From Muribaculum sp. (GTDB taxonomy: Bacteria > Bacillota > Clostridia > Lachnospirales > Lachnospiraceae), in NCBI GenBank assembly GCA_023663505.1, contig JAMPHH010000020.1:1-47219 (forward strand): a stretch of 47,219 nt of DNA, in the 5' to 3' direction. Positions 17,147 through 25,273 of the stretch are shown piece by piece. The stretch's first letter is position 1. Every line of letters begins with the position of its first letter. A model generated the notes under the pieces. The model had not been told where the DNA came from and made no database searches. It saw only the letters and a program-made list of their open reading frames with translations. The position numbers and the translations under genes are program-made.

Positions 17147-17809
17147 ATGCCTGTTTTTGGGTTAGATACTGATAGAATTTATTTCCCCAACCCGACGCTC
17201 GCAAGGGAGGACGGGCTGCTTGCCGTGGGAGGAGACCTGAGCGTGGAACGGCTTTTACTGGCGTATACGCACGGTATCTTTCCGTGGTATAATCCCGGAG
17301 ATGATATCCTGTGGTGGTGTCCCAAGGAGCGTTTTGTCATTTACCCGAAGGAGATCCATGTGTCCCGTTCCATGCGCAAATACATGAAAAGGCATGAGAT
17401 TGAGCTGCATTTAAACAGGGATTTTGCGGATACCATGCACAGATGCCGGATGAAAAGGGAAGCGGAGGGGACGTGGATCTCGGACGAGATGGAGGAGGCT
17501 TATCAGCGGCTGCACGGTGCGGGCTATGCCGTCAGCGTGGAGGCGTTTGAGGACGGTGAGCTGGCAGGCGGGTTTTACGGTGTGCTGATCGGTAAGTGCT
17601 TCTTTGGGGAGAGCATGTTTTCGGAGAAGGAGAACGGCTCCAAGACGGCGCTGATTTTATTTGCGAGGCTGTTGGAGCGGCATCAATTCCTGTTCATTGA
17701 CTGCCAGTTCCATACGGAGCATCTGGAGAGTATGGGCGGACAGTTTATCTCGTGGGAGGAATATGAAAAGATGCTGCAGGAGGGGACGAGGATAGGAGAA
17801 ATGGGGTGA
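17147..17809 (+). CDS. aat: Leucyl/phenylalanyl-tRNA-protein transferase
   Basis: 220 residues, slightly shorter than the E. coli enzyme. The start FPNPTLAREDGLLAVGGDLS and YTHGIFPWYNPGDDILWWCP are diagnostic, as are GTWISDEMEEAYQRLH and GGFYGVLIGKCFFGESMFS. It adds Leu or Phe from aminoacyl-tRNA to N-terminal Arg/Lys (and sometimes Met), creating primary N-degrons that ClpS recognises. Its position 16 bp after clpA joins tagging and recognition in one transcription unit. RBS AGAGGTAAAAG. The gene pair is common in proteobacteria and less often described in Firmicutes. Confidence 0.96.
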   Translation: MPVFGLDTDRIYFPNPTLAREDGLLAVGGDLSVERLLLAYTHGIFPWYNPGDDILWWCPKERFVIYPKEIHVSRSMRKYMKRHEIELHLNRDFADTMHRCRMKREAEGTWISDEMEEAYQRLHGAGYAVSVEAFEDGELAGGFYGVLIGKCFFGESMFSEKENGSKTALILFARLLERHQFLFIDCQFHTEHLESMGGQFISWEEYEKMLQEGTRIGEMG

Positions 17810-17819
17810 GGGAGGTTTT

Positions 17820-18953
17820 ATGCTAGAGATCAAAGGAGTCTATACGTCGGCAACCGTTTATTCCCAGACGTTAGAGGATTATGCGGCAGCACAGATTCAG
17901 GCAATCTGTGACAATGAGACTGCCCAAAACAGTAAAATTCGCCTCATGCCCGACGTGCACCCGGGGAAGGTGGGACCTATTGGTCTGACCATGACTATCG
18001 GCGACAAGCTGATGCCTAATTTAATCGGGATCGATATCGGCTGCGGCATCAGCTATCTCTGTATCGGGGACACTAAGGTGGAGTTTCAGAGACTGGATTC
18101 CATTATCCGCGCCAAGCTTCCCACGGGCAGCAGGGTGAGGAAGGAGCCTCATCATCGGGTGGTGGAGTTTGACTATAATCATTTGACATGTGCAAAGCAT
18201 GTGGATCAGGACAAGGCGGATTTGAGTCTTGGAACTCTGGGGGGAGGCAATCATTTTCTGGAGCTTGACAGGGACGAGCAGGGACAGATATATGTGTTTG
18301 TCCATAGCGGCAGCAGAAGGCTTGGCAAGGAGGTCACGGAATTTTATCTCAAGGAAGGTCAAAAGCGGTTGAAGAAGGAAGGAGTCAGGAGACCCGACGG
18401 AACACCGATACCCTACGAGCTGACATATCTTGAGGGGCAGCTGCTTCAGGATTATCTGCATGATCTGCAGGTGGTACAGGAATATGCCAGCCTGAATCGC
18501 GGCATTATGCTGATGGAGCTGACTAAGAATATGAAGTGGAAGGCACAGGACGAGGGGGAGAGTGTTCACAATTATGTGGACGAGAGCGGTATACTGCGAA
18601 AAGGGGCGGCAGCGGCACATTCAGGACAGGAGGTGATCATTCCTGTCAACATGCGCGACGGCATCATTCTCGGGACAGGTAAGGGGAATCAGGACTGGAA
18701 CTGCTCCGCGCCCCATGGGGCGGGTCGGATTTTGAGAAGAGATGAGGTGAAGAAGTTCCATACCGTGTCGGAGTATAGGGATATAATGAAGGGGATTTAT
18801 TCCCCCACGGTGGGAAAGGAGACCTTGGACGAGGCGCCCTTTGCCTACCGCGGGATTCAGGAGATTCTGGACGCCGTGGGAGAAACGGTGGAGGTGCGGG
18901 AGGTTTTGAAGCCGCTCTATAACTATAAGGGTGGGGAGGAGAAAAACGGGTGA
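17820..18953 (+). CDS. rtcB: RtcB-family RNA ligase
   Basis: 377 residues. Mn/GTP site residues are visible in order: PDVHPGKVGPIG, D72 and C75 in IGIDIGCG, H145 in GGGNHFLE, H162 in VHSGSRRLG, H250, and the guanylylated His H299 in SAPHGAGR. RtcB joins 2',3'-cyclic phosphate or 3'-phosphate ends to 5'-OH RNA ends and repairs tRNA or rRNA breaks. This is the shorter bacterial form, without an archease next to it. The ATG overlaps the GGAGG-rich end of aat by position, ten bases after its stop, so it is likely cotranscribed with clpS-clpA-aat. The physiological substrate is unknown. Confidence 0.93.
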   Translation: MLEIKGVYTSATVYSQTLEDYAAAQIQAICDNETAQNSKIRLMPDVHPGKVGPIGLTMTIGDKLMPNLIGIDIGCGISYLCIGDTKVEFQRLDSIIRAKLPTGSRVRKEPHHRVVEFDYNHLTCAKHVDQDKADLSLGTLGGGNHFLELDRDEQGQIYVFVHSGSRRLGKEVTEFYLKEGQKRLKKEGVRRPDGTPIPYELTYLEGQLLQDYLHDLQVVQEYASLNRGIMLMELTKNMKWKAQDEGESVHNYVDESGILRKGAAAAHSGQEVIIPVNMRDGIILGTGKGNQDWNCSAPHGAGRILRRDEVKKFHTVSEYRDIMKGIYSPTVGKETLDEAPFAYRGIQEILDAVGETVEVREVLKPLYNYKGGEEKNG

Positions 18954-19044
18954 ATATCAAGATATTGGGCTAGATGGTAAAAATATAGTGTCCCAAATAA
19001 GGCAATGATGACAAACAAAACAATAAGAAATGGAGAACACCAAA

Positions 19045-19623
19045 ATGCAAACAAAGGTAACACGAGAAGCAGCACTATCCTTACTAAAAAAGTACAACAA
19101 AGAACCCTTCCACCTGCAGCATGCCTACACGGTGGAGGCTGTTATGCGCTGGTATGCCAAGGAACTGGGATATGGAGACGAGGATTTCTGGGGCATGTGC
19201 GGGTTATTGCATGATGTGGATTTTGAGCAATATCCGGAGCAGCACTGTGTGAAGGCTCCGGAGCTCTTGGCAGAGATTGACGCGGAACCGGAGCTGGTTC
19301 ATGCGGTATGTAGCCACGGCTATGGAATCTGCTCCGAGGTGAAGCCGGAGCATGAGATGGAGAAGGTGCTTTTTGCGGCAGACGAGCTGACGGGGCTTGT
19401 GGGGGCGGCAGCACTGATGCGTCCTTCCAGGAGCTGTACGGATATGGAGCTTAGCAGTCTTAAGAAGAAGTTTAAGGACAAGAAATTTGCTGCCGGATGT
19501 TCCAGAGATATCATTAGGACAGGGGCGGAGCAATTGGGTTGGGAGTTGGACAAGCTGCTCCAAATGACTCTGGACGCCATGAAAGCGACGGAGAACGATG
19601 TGAACGAGCAGTGTAATTCTTGA
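19045..19623 (+). CDS. HD-domain hydrolase (HDIG-like)
   Basis: About 193 residues. HLQHAYTVEAVMRWYAKELG and CGLLHDVDFEQYPEQHC hold the metal-binding His and His-Asp of an HD phosphohydrolase; CSHGYGI and ADELTGLVGAAALMRPSR give later ligands. This layout is common in clostridial hydrolases annotated only as HD domain protein. I start at ATG 19045, nine bases after GGAGA; a start at 19030 lacks an RBS. The C-terminus is helical (TGAEQLGWELDKLLQMTLDA). Substrate, probably a nucleotide, is unknown. It is separated from rtcB by 90 bp and from the next operon by a stem-loop. Confidence 0.8.
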   Translation: MQTKVTREAALSLLKKYNKEPFHLQHAYTVEAVMRWYAKELGYGDEDFWGMCGLLHDVDFEQYPEQHCVKAPELLAEIDAEPELVHAVCSHGYGICSEVKPEHEMEKVLFAADELTGLVGAAALMRPSRSCTDMELSSLKKKFKDKKFAAGCSRDIIRTGAEQLGWELDKLLQMTLDAMKATENDVNEQCNS

Positions 19624-19638
19624 CGAAGCCACCGCTAT

Positions 19639-19671
19639 CGACTAAAATAAAATCGGATTTTAGATTAGTCG
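19639..19671 (+). other. Imperfect stem-loop between HD hydrolase and YunG-like gene
   Basis: CGACTAAAATAAAATC and GATTTTAGATTAGTCG pair at about 13 of 16 positions. No U-run follows, so it may stabilise or separate mRNAs instead of terminating transcription. Confidence 0.35.
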
Positions 19672-19703
19672 CAGAAAAGGATATTTAACAAGGAGGTTCT
19701 CCC

Positions 19704-20153
19704 ATGCCCTATAATTTTTACGGAGCTCAGACAGCCGATAATGTGAAGGCGAAGCATCCAATTTATAAAGGGATTCAGACTCCCCTTGATCTGTATGACG
19801 CCCTCTCGTCCATCTGGTGTGCGGACACCTGTGCGCCTAGGATGCGCTCGGAGTGGTCGGAGGAGAACAGGACGCTTGGACAGTGTTCCATCACGGCGTT
19901 TCTGGCACAGGATATTTTCGGGGGAGAGGTGTATGCCATGCCAACCGGCAACGGCGGCGTTCATTGCTACAATGTGGTTGACGGCTATACCTTTGATCTG
20001 ACCAGCGAGCAGTTTGGCGAGCGGGCAGGGACACTGCACTATGAGGGAAACGAGCTGCAGGAGCGAGAGTCTGCCATGCATTTTGGCAAGGAGGAGAAGC
20101 GGCAGAGGTACGAATATCTGAAGGAGCAGCTATGGCTTATGAAAAACTCTTAA
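19704..20153 (+). CDS. YunG-like protein
   Basis: 149 residues. GQCSITAFLAQDIFGGEVYA followed by GGVHCYNVVDGYTFDLTSEQ presents a Cys...His...Asp order like a papain/transglutaminase-type fold; I recall this from the YunG-like family of uncharacterised proteins. WSEENRTLGQCS is a strong family phrase. The RBS AAGGAGG is ideal. It overlaps the next gene by 22 bp, and that gene is followed two bases later by an ATP-grasp gene. Catalysis is unproven; the Cys-His-Asp set is an inference from order alone. Confidence 0.65.
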   Translation: MPYNFYGAQTADNVKAKHPIYKGIQTPLDLYDALSSIWCADTCAPRMRSEWSEENRTLGQCSITAFLAQDIFGGEVYAMPTGNGGVHCYNVVDGYTFDLTSEQFGERAGTLHYEGNELQERESAMHFGKEEKRQRYEYLKEQLWLMKNS

Positions 20154-20788
20154 ATGAAATATACGCGGTAATCTCGTTAAAGTATCTTTGGAGCGAGTAT
20201 CAGCCGAGCTTTGTAAAAAGTGAGTCGCCTGACTGGATCAACGAGACCATGGATCTGGGCTTGGAGGTCAGTCAGGCACTTTTGCCCGACGATGGACAGA
20301 CAGAGAGCTTTATTGAGCATTATCTCGGGTGCCGTCGGGAGGCGCTGCCTGAGTCAGCGGTGGAGCGTTACGGAGAGCGGCTTCACTTTTACAATGGCAG
20401 ATTTTGGGCGGTGCTGCCGGACTCTAATCTGCATCAGGATTACATATCCAAGGCGAAATATCGGTTTGAGCGCAAGCTTGAGAAGCTCAACACCAATTAT
20501 CTCCATAAGCGGCATAACGGCTTGTACCTGTTCCTGCACCCGGGGGAGGAAGCGGACATTGACGCAGGACAGCTTTTTGAATTTATGCGCCAGACCCAGT
20601 CGGGCAGGGGAAGGCGATTCGACTGGGTATTTTTGAACTGCGGCAAGATTATTTATGTGTGTAATTATATAAACAATATGATAGAGCCCATCAAGCTCCC
20701 TCAAAATGCGGCAAGCTTCCTGAATGCCGAGGCGGAAAGACTGCGCCAGAGCATTGAATGGCGAGATGGGGCTTCCATAGAGGATTGA
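20132..20788 (+). CDS. Unknown protein, middle gene of ATP-grasp operon
   Basis: 218 residues, soluble, no recognised family. Notable stretches are EYQPSFVKSESPDWINETMD and a central aromatic region GERLHFYNGRFWAVLPDSNL. Many Lys/Arg-rich helices follow (YRFERKLEKLNTNYLHKRHN). The first part reads like a short nucleotide-binding or restriction-like fold, but I cannot support that. It overlaps the YunG-like gene by 22 bp and is separated from the ATP-grasp gene by two bases, so all three are translated as a unit. Confidence 0.6.
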   Translation: MAYEKLLNEIYAVISLKYLWSEYQPSFVKSESPDWINETMDLGLEVSQALLPDDGQTESFIEHYLGCRREALPESAVERYGERLHFYNGRFWAVLPDSNLHQDYISKAKYRFERKLEKLNTNYLHKRHNGLYLFLHPGEEADIDAGQLFEFMRQTQSGRGRRFDWVFLNCGKIIYVCNYINNMIEPIKLPQNAASFLNAEAERLRQSIEWRDGASIED

Positions 20789-20790
20789 CT

Positions 20791-21660
20791 ATGTCAGACA
20801 GCGCGATTCACTTTTTATTTTGTAATCATCCCATATATCAAAGACAAGTAGACGAGGATTATCAATCGGAATATGACGCTGCCCGAGAGAGATTTTCCTG
20901 TGCGTTGTTCAGCTACGAGGATTTGTGTCAGGGGAAGCTGTCATTGTATGGGGAGAGAATATCGGGGCTTACGATTTATCGCGGGTGGATGATGGAGCCT
21001 GAGCTGTATCGGAATTTTTACAGGCTTTTGGAGGAGCGTGATATTATTCTTATCAATACTCCGGAGGAATATGAGAGGTATCACCTGCTTCCTAATTGGT
21101 ATGAGGATTTTGTGGGGTTGACGCCGCAATCTGTCTGGACGGATTCAGGCAGTGTGGAGAAGGCACTGGAATTATTACCGCGAATGGAGGGTGCTTGTAT
21201 CGTCAAGGATTATGTGAAAAGCAGGAAACATGAGTGGTATGATGCCTGCTATATCCCTGATGCAGCCGACCAACAGACGGCAGGGCGTGTGATTGAGAAT
21301 TTTGTCAGCCGTCAGGGAGAGAGTCTGGTGGGCGGAGTTGTCCTGAGACGATTTGAACCTCTGCGGCGAATCGGCTTCCATGATAAAAGCGGTATGCCAA
21401 TCTCCGAGGAGTATAGGGTGTTTGTTTATGAAGGCAGGATTTTGATTGTGGATGACTATTGGGCGGACAGGCATGACGTGCGGCTGTCCGAGGAGGAGAA
21501 ACGTTGGATTGAGACGTTGGCGGCAAAGGTGCGCAGTCATTTTGTGACGATTGATCTGGCGAGACGGGAGGACGGGAGCCTGACGGTCATGGAGCTTGGC
21601 GATGGTCAGGTGTCGGGACTCCAACAGATCGAGGCGACGGAGCTTTACAAGAGATTTTAG
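20791..21660 (+). CDS. ATP-grasp domain protein (DUF4343-like)
   Basis: 289 residues from ATG 20791 (GAGGATTG upstream). The N-terminal half (LINTPEEYERYHLLPNWYED) and the C-terminal ATP-grasp elements ACIVKDYVKSRKHEWYDACY, GVVLRRFEPL, EEYRVFVYEG and the metal-binding SLTVMELGDGQVSGLQ indicate an ATP-grasp ligase of the DUF4343 kind. Such enzymes join a carboxylate to an amine or thiol nucleophile through an acyl-phosphate. Here the partner is unknown; the YunG-like and unknown genes upstream are its tight operon partners. A peptide or amino-acid ligation role is plausible but inferred. Confidence 0.75.
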   Translation: MSDSAIHFLFCNHPIYQRQVDEDYQSEYDAARERFSCALFSYEDLCQGKLSLYGERISGLTIYRGWMMEPELYRNFYRLLEERDIILINTPEEYERYHLLPNWYEDFVGLTPQSVWTDSGSVEKALELLPRMEGACIVKDYVKSRKHEWYDACYIPDAADQQTAGRVIENFVSRQGESLVGGVVLRRFEPLRRIGFHDKSGMPISEEYRVFVYEGRILIVDDYWADRHDVRLSEEEKRWIETLAAKVRSHFVTIDLARREDGSLTVMELGDGQVSGLQQIEATELYKRF

Positions 21661-21697
21661 AGAAAAAGATATCAAAGAAAGGAAATACACGATCGCA

Positions 21698-21922
21698 ATG
21701 TTTCGCAAAAAAACTTCCGGAAAAGACCATAACAAGAAAACCTATGACAAGGAAACACAGCGTCCTGTTCTAAAGTGCAGCATTTGCAACGGAGAACAGG
21801 TGGCGGGCTTTAAGGACATTCGCACAGGGAAATTTGAGGACGTGATGCTGATACGGAGCGAGAGGGATCTGGACAGCTTCAAGGAGATGTACGGAATCGA
21901 GAGTATGGACAAGGAATATTAA
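21698..21922 (+). CDS. Small conserved Lachnospiraceae-type protein
   Basis: 74 residues, MFRKKTSGKDHNKKTYDKET to the end. The phrase KCSICNGEQVAGFKDIRTGK and the tail FKEMYGIESMDKEY are familiar from tiny clostridial proteins that databases sometimes label aspartate dehydrogenase without support; the chain is far too short for that enzyme. A CxxC pair could bind metal. The RBS AAGGAAA is about 13 bases from the ATG, rather far. It lies 37 bp after the ATP-grasp gene and may be its last cotranscribed gene. Confidence 0.6.
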   Translation: MFRKKTSGKDHNKKTYDKETQRPVLKCSICNGEQVAGFKDIRTGKFEDVMLIRSERDLDSFKEMYGIESMDKEY

Positions 21923-21958
21923 GGAGCAGACAAGGGTGACCGTGCCTGCTCCTGTATT
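21923..21958. terminator. Probable terminator stem-loop
   Basis: GGAGCAG (21923-21929) pairs with CTGCTCC (21946-21952) around a 16-base loop; TGTATTTA follows. It closes the plus-strand operon ending at 21922. The T-run is imperfect. Confidence 0.5.
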
Positions 21959-22060
21959 TATATTTACATCTCTGCTTCTCGCAGGCAACGCTTCGTTGAC
22001 TCCCGCGAGTAATGAGCATAAAGCCAATGAAATTAGTTTGGCGAATGCCACAGGGTTTGA

Positions 22061-22741
22061 CTAATTTCCTGTGGGAATGTAAGGGCGGATAACACCTGCC
22101 AACTGCGCTGCGGGCATACTCTGAAGCCAGATTTTCCCGGGTCCCGTGAGAACTGTGTTAAAGAGTCCCTCACCGCCCAAAAGCATATTCTTCACGCCGG
22201 GAACGGTCTGAATGTCAATGGAGCAGGTAGCGCTCATCGCCGCCAGATAACCGGTATCGATTACCATCTGCTGACCCGCGCCCAGCTCATACTCCTTGAT
22301 ATAACCGTCAAACTCCAAGAACACCAGTCCTTCTCCGGTAAATTTCTGCATGATAAAGCCCTCTCCGCCGAACAGACCGCTGCCAAAACGCTTTTGGAAA
22401 AACGTGGAGAGCTGTACATGGGAGGTTGACGCCAGAAACGCTGTCTTCTGGGCAACGATCTCCTGCCCGGGAGCTATATTGAAAGCGCGGATAGAGCCGG
22501 GGAAGCTGGATGCAAAGGCAATCATTCCCGCACCACCCTGTGCGGTGTAATGATTTAAAAACAAGCTTTCACCGGAAAACGCACGTCCAAGCATCTTGCC
22601 GATTCCGCCGCCGGTTGTCTCCATCTTCATATTGGGGGTCATCCATGACATGGCTCCACCCTCAGTGATCATCATTTCTCCGTCCTCCAAATTACAAATG
22701 AGCACCGGCATGGGTTCTCCTTCAATCGTGTAATTCATCAT
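22061..22741 (-). CDS. AIM24/TIGR00266 family protein
   Basis: About 226 residues. MPVLICNLEDGEMMITEGGA and MSWMTPNMKMETTGGGIGK are the start of the AIM24/TIGR00266 family, whose members form a double beta-helix-like fold (tryptophan-RNA-binding-attenuator-like). GAGMIAFASSFPGSIRAFNI and FGSGLFGGEGFIMQKFTGEG are also typical. The function in bacteria is unknown. Start at ATG 22741 or 22738, both after GGAGG. A family B palindrome lies just upstream of its RBS. It is a single-gene unit convergent with the operon to its left. Confidence 0.85.
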   Translation of the reverse strand: MMNYTIEGEPMPVLICNLEDGEMMITEGGAMSWMTPNMKMETTGGGIGKMLGRAFSGESLFLNHYTAQGGAGMIAFASSFPGSIRAFNIAPGQEIVAQKTAFLASTSHVQLSTFFQKRFGSGLFGGEGFIMQKFTGEGLVFLEFDGYIKEYELGAGQQMVIDTGYLAAMSATCSIDIQTVPGVKNMLLGGEGLFNTVLTGPGKIWLQSMPAAQLAGVIRPYIPTGN

Positions 22742-22763
22742 CAAGTCCTCCTTAGTGTGATTT

Positions 22764-22819
22764 GTAACTATTCAAAATCAAAAAATATAATGCTTACGAG
22801 GTTGGCTCTGAACAATTAC
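22764..22819. repeat. Dispersed palindromic element, family B, copy 1
   Basis: GTAACTATTCA (22764-22774) is inversely repeated as TGAACAATTAC (22809-22819), 9 of 11 positions. Inside, on the plus strand, lies ATAATGCTTACGAGG. The same core occurs at 34282-34332, 35077-35109 and 39452-39490. It sits in the 5' leader of the AIM24 gene. Confidence 0.7.
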
Positions 22820-22939
22820 TATAATTTTATAGTATATGAAAACCACAGATTTGTAAAGAATAGAATTGTTCACAGCCAAGCCATATATTTATAATCCATA
22901 CATATACAAGCCACACATACCTTCATGAACCGATGCCGA

Positions 22940-23165
22940 GGCGGGAGAAGACAGGGAATGCTTTGCGGACTTCGGCGAAGGTTGGAGCGTTTTCTTATAG
23001 TGCGCCCGGAACCTAGGGTGAAATGCGCACGGATGCGCATTTTAGGCTTTACGGTGCATGGATGCACCTTAAAGCCGACCCGCAAATCGCAACCCCCTTC
23101 CCGCGCACTATTAGAAAACACCCAACCGCAGCCAGCCCGCAAAGCATTCCCTGTCTTCTCCCGCC
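22940..23165. repeat. 226-bp nested inverted repeat (cruciform-like)
   Basis: The outer arms (22940-22968 and 23137-23165) are perfect 29-bp inverse repeats, beginning GGCGGGAGAAGACAG. A second pair, GTTTTCTTATAGTGCGC (22989-23005) and GCGCACTATTAGAAAAC (23103-23119), matches 16 of 17. The centre has two further hairpins: AAATGCGCA-CGGA-TGCGCATTT (23021-23042) and GGCTTTA...TAAAGCC with loop TGGA (23045-23076). The whole can fold as a long stem ending in a junction with two arms. It is not coding in any convincing frame and lies between the AIM24 gene and the promoter of the ABC-class ATPase. It could be a MITE, a structured RNA or a recombination site. Confidence 0.85.
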
Positions 23166-23229
23166 GACCCCCCGCACGATCTTATGCTTTGAGCTGAACA
23201 TGATTTGAGGTTTGAGCAGCTACAATTTC

Positions 23230-23258
23230 TTGTTTTTTACAATATTACTGTGTATAAT
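23230..23258 (+). promoter_or_regulatory. Promoter of the ABC-class ATPase gene
   Basis: TTGTTT (23230-23235), 17 bases, TATAAT (23253-23258) with a TGTG extension. The 134-bp leader that follows contains CGATTCATG (23272-23280) and CATGAATCG (23324-23332), a nine-pair stem that could regulate translation. Confidence 0.65.
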
Positions 23259-23392
23259 AGAAGTGCAACTGCGATTCATGCGCCAAAGCAAGAGCTCCTG
23301 CAATCAGTCACGACATACCATGACATGAATCGTAGCGAACCGCAGATATGAACAATGCAGAATTCAATAGAAAGAGGAGAACATAGCAGCAT

Positions 23393-25090
23393 ATGAAAAG
23401 TTCAAGTGAATTAGACAGGCAATTAAAATCCATAGACCACAGAGGATATCCCGCTTACAAGGATTTGAAGGGAGTCTATGATTTTGGGGATTATATTTTC
23501 TCCATCGACCATGTGCAGGGAGACCCCTTTGCGGCGCCCTCCCGCGTGTCAGTGCAGGTGCCCATGATAAAGGCGGGATTCCCCAAGGAATACTACCAAG
23601 GAAAGGTGCAAAGGATTACCCTGCAGGATCACCTGACCAGACTGTTCGGCGCAGCGATCCGCGCAGGAAGCTTTCAGGCGAAGGGCTCCGGCAAAAGCGG
23701 GCTGCTTGCGGTATCTCATTGCGGGCAGGAGGTACTGGAGAGAACCGCCTGCCGCGTGGACGAGAAGGGTGTGACAGTACGGTTTGAGATTGGCTTTCCG
23801 GCAAACGGACGCTCCGTGAACGCGGGGGAGCTTGCCAAGATATTGTTCCGTATCCTGCCGGATTGTGTGCATAAAACACTATATTACGCGCGGATAGACA
23901 AGAAGGCATTGCAGGAGGCAATAGAGCTGTGCGAGGATCAGGAGACCGTCAGACAGGAGCTTTCGGGGCTCGGGCTGTGTGCTTTTCTGGCGGACGGGTC
24001 GGTGCTGCCAAGACAGAGCGGTGTGTCAGACAAGCCCTTGAAGGACGCGGTTGCATTTCAATCGCCGGATTCCCTGCGTGTTACGATACAACTGCCCCAC
24101 AGAGGGGCGGTGAGCGGCATGGGGATTCGCAAGGGGATCACCCTGCTCGTGGGCGGCGGTTACCACGGCAAATCCACTGTATTACAGGCGATTCAGGACG
24201 GCGTTTACAACCATATCAAGGGAGACGGCAGGGAGCTTGTCATCACGGACGCGGGAGCGGTCAAGCTGCGCGCGGAGGACGGCAGAAGTATTGCCAATGT
24301 GGATATCTCGCCTTTTATCAATCATTTGCCCAACGGCAAGGATACCACGCATTTTTCCACGGAGGACGCCAGCGGAAGTACATCTCAGGCGGCGGGTCTT
24401 ATGGAAGCGATTGAGAGCGGGAGCAAGCTGCTGCTGATAGACGAGGATACCTCCGCCACGAATTTCATGATTCGGGACAGACTGATGCAGCAGGTGGTAA
24501 GTCCGGGGGAGGAGCCTATCACGCCCTTTATCGAGCGGGTGAACAGTCTGTATGATACCATGGAGATTTCCACCATTCTGGTGGCAGGCAGCAGCGGGTC
24601 TTATTTCCATGTGGCGGATACCGTGATTCAAATGAAGGAATATGTTCCGGTGGATATCACGGAGACTGCCAAAAAGGCGGCATCTGAGTTTGCCGTGTTT
24701 GAGACAACACGCAGTGCGTTCCCGAAATATCTGGACAAGAGGACGCCTCAGACAGACAAGCAGCTTTTGAAGGAGGATCGCTTGAAGATCAAGACCTTTG
24801 GCAAGGACGAGGTGGCTGTGGCAAAGAATACCGTGGTGCTCCGTGGCTTGGAGCAGCTTCGGGACGAGGAGCAGACGAGAGCGTTGGGATATCTGCTGAA
24901 GGAGCTTTTGACCAGAGGCTTTGACGGCAAGCGTTCGTTGGCTCAGGCTGCGGATATATTGGAGAAGGAGTTGGACGAGAAGGGCTTGGAGTCGCTCTTT
25001 GCGGGGAGAGATGTGGCGGCATCCTTGGCAAGACCCAGACGGCAGGAGATCATGGCATGCGTGTCAAGATACCGGGGATTGAAGTTCTAG
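23393..25090 (+). CDS. PF09818 'predicted ATPase of the ABC class'
   Basis: 565 residues. Signature segments: HRGYPAYKDLKGVYDFGDYI at the start, the P-loop in LLVGGGYHGKSTVLQAIQDG, VDISPFINHLPNGKDTTHFS, TEDASGSTSQAAGLMEAIES with the ABC-like signature, and Walker B in KLLLIDEDTSATNFMIRDRL. A C-terminal helical domain follows the ATPase core. The family is related to RNA-binding ATPases such as trypanosomal MRB1590, so an RNA- or nucleotide-related task is possible. It is monocistronic: own promoter, hairpin leader and a strong terminator. RBS AAGAGGAG. The cellular role is unknown. Confidence 0.88.
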   Translation: MKSSSELDRQLKSIDHRGYPAYKDLKGVYDFGDYIFSIDHVQGDPFAAPSRVSVQVPMIKAGFPKEYYQGKVQRITLQDHLTRLFGAAIRAGSFQAKGSGKSGLLAVSHCGQEVLERTACRVDEKGVTVRFEIGFPANGRSVNAGELAKILFRILPDCVHKTLYYARIDKKALQEAIELCEDQETVRQELSGLGLCAFLADGSVLPRQSGVSDKPLKDAVAFQSPDSLRVTIQLPHRGAVSGMGIRKGITLLVGGGYHGKSTVLQAIQDGVYNHIKGDGRELVITDAGAVKLRAEDGRSIANVDISPFINHLPNGKDTTHFSTEDASGSTSQAAGLMEAIESGSKLLLIDEDTSATNFMIRDRLMQQVVSPGEEPITPFIERVNSLYDTMEISTILVAGSSGSYFHVADTVIQMKEYVPVDITETAKKAASEFAVFETTRSAFPKYLDKRTPQTDKQLLKEDRLKIKTFGKDEVAVAKNTVVLRGLEQLRDEEQTRALGYLLKELLTRGFDGKRSLAQAADILEKELDEKGLESLFAGRDVAASLARPRRQEIMACVSRYRGLKF

Positions 25091-25148
25091 ACGTGAGTTT
25101 GTTGGAGTTCGTCGGCTTGCGGACGTGAAAATGACTTGTATAATAGGA

Positions 25149-25179
25149 AAGGCAGACCCAGATGGATCTGCCTTTTTTA
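25149..25179 (+). terminator. Rho-independent terminator after the ABC-class ATPase
   Basis: AAAGGCAGA (25149-25157) pairs with TCTGCCTTT (25168-25176), ten-base loop, followed by a T-run. Confidence 0.9.
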
Positions 25180-25273
25180 GCTTGCGTGACAGGTAGAGAA
25201 AACCTTCCCGACCCTTTTTATGGCCATTCGACCGTTTCCTGCCATGAATATGGTCTTAATTATACCATAATTA

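Noticed and set aside
21698..21922. Aspartate dehydrogenase
   Set aside because: The 74-residue protein is far too short and lacks a nucleotide-binding fold; that label, which I recall for relatives, is not supported.
24182..24631. Minus-strand frame within the ABC-class ATPase
   Set aside because: No RBS or protein-like character; overlaps the P-loop and Walker B coding region.
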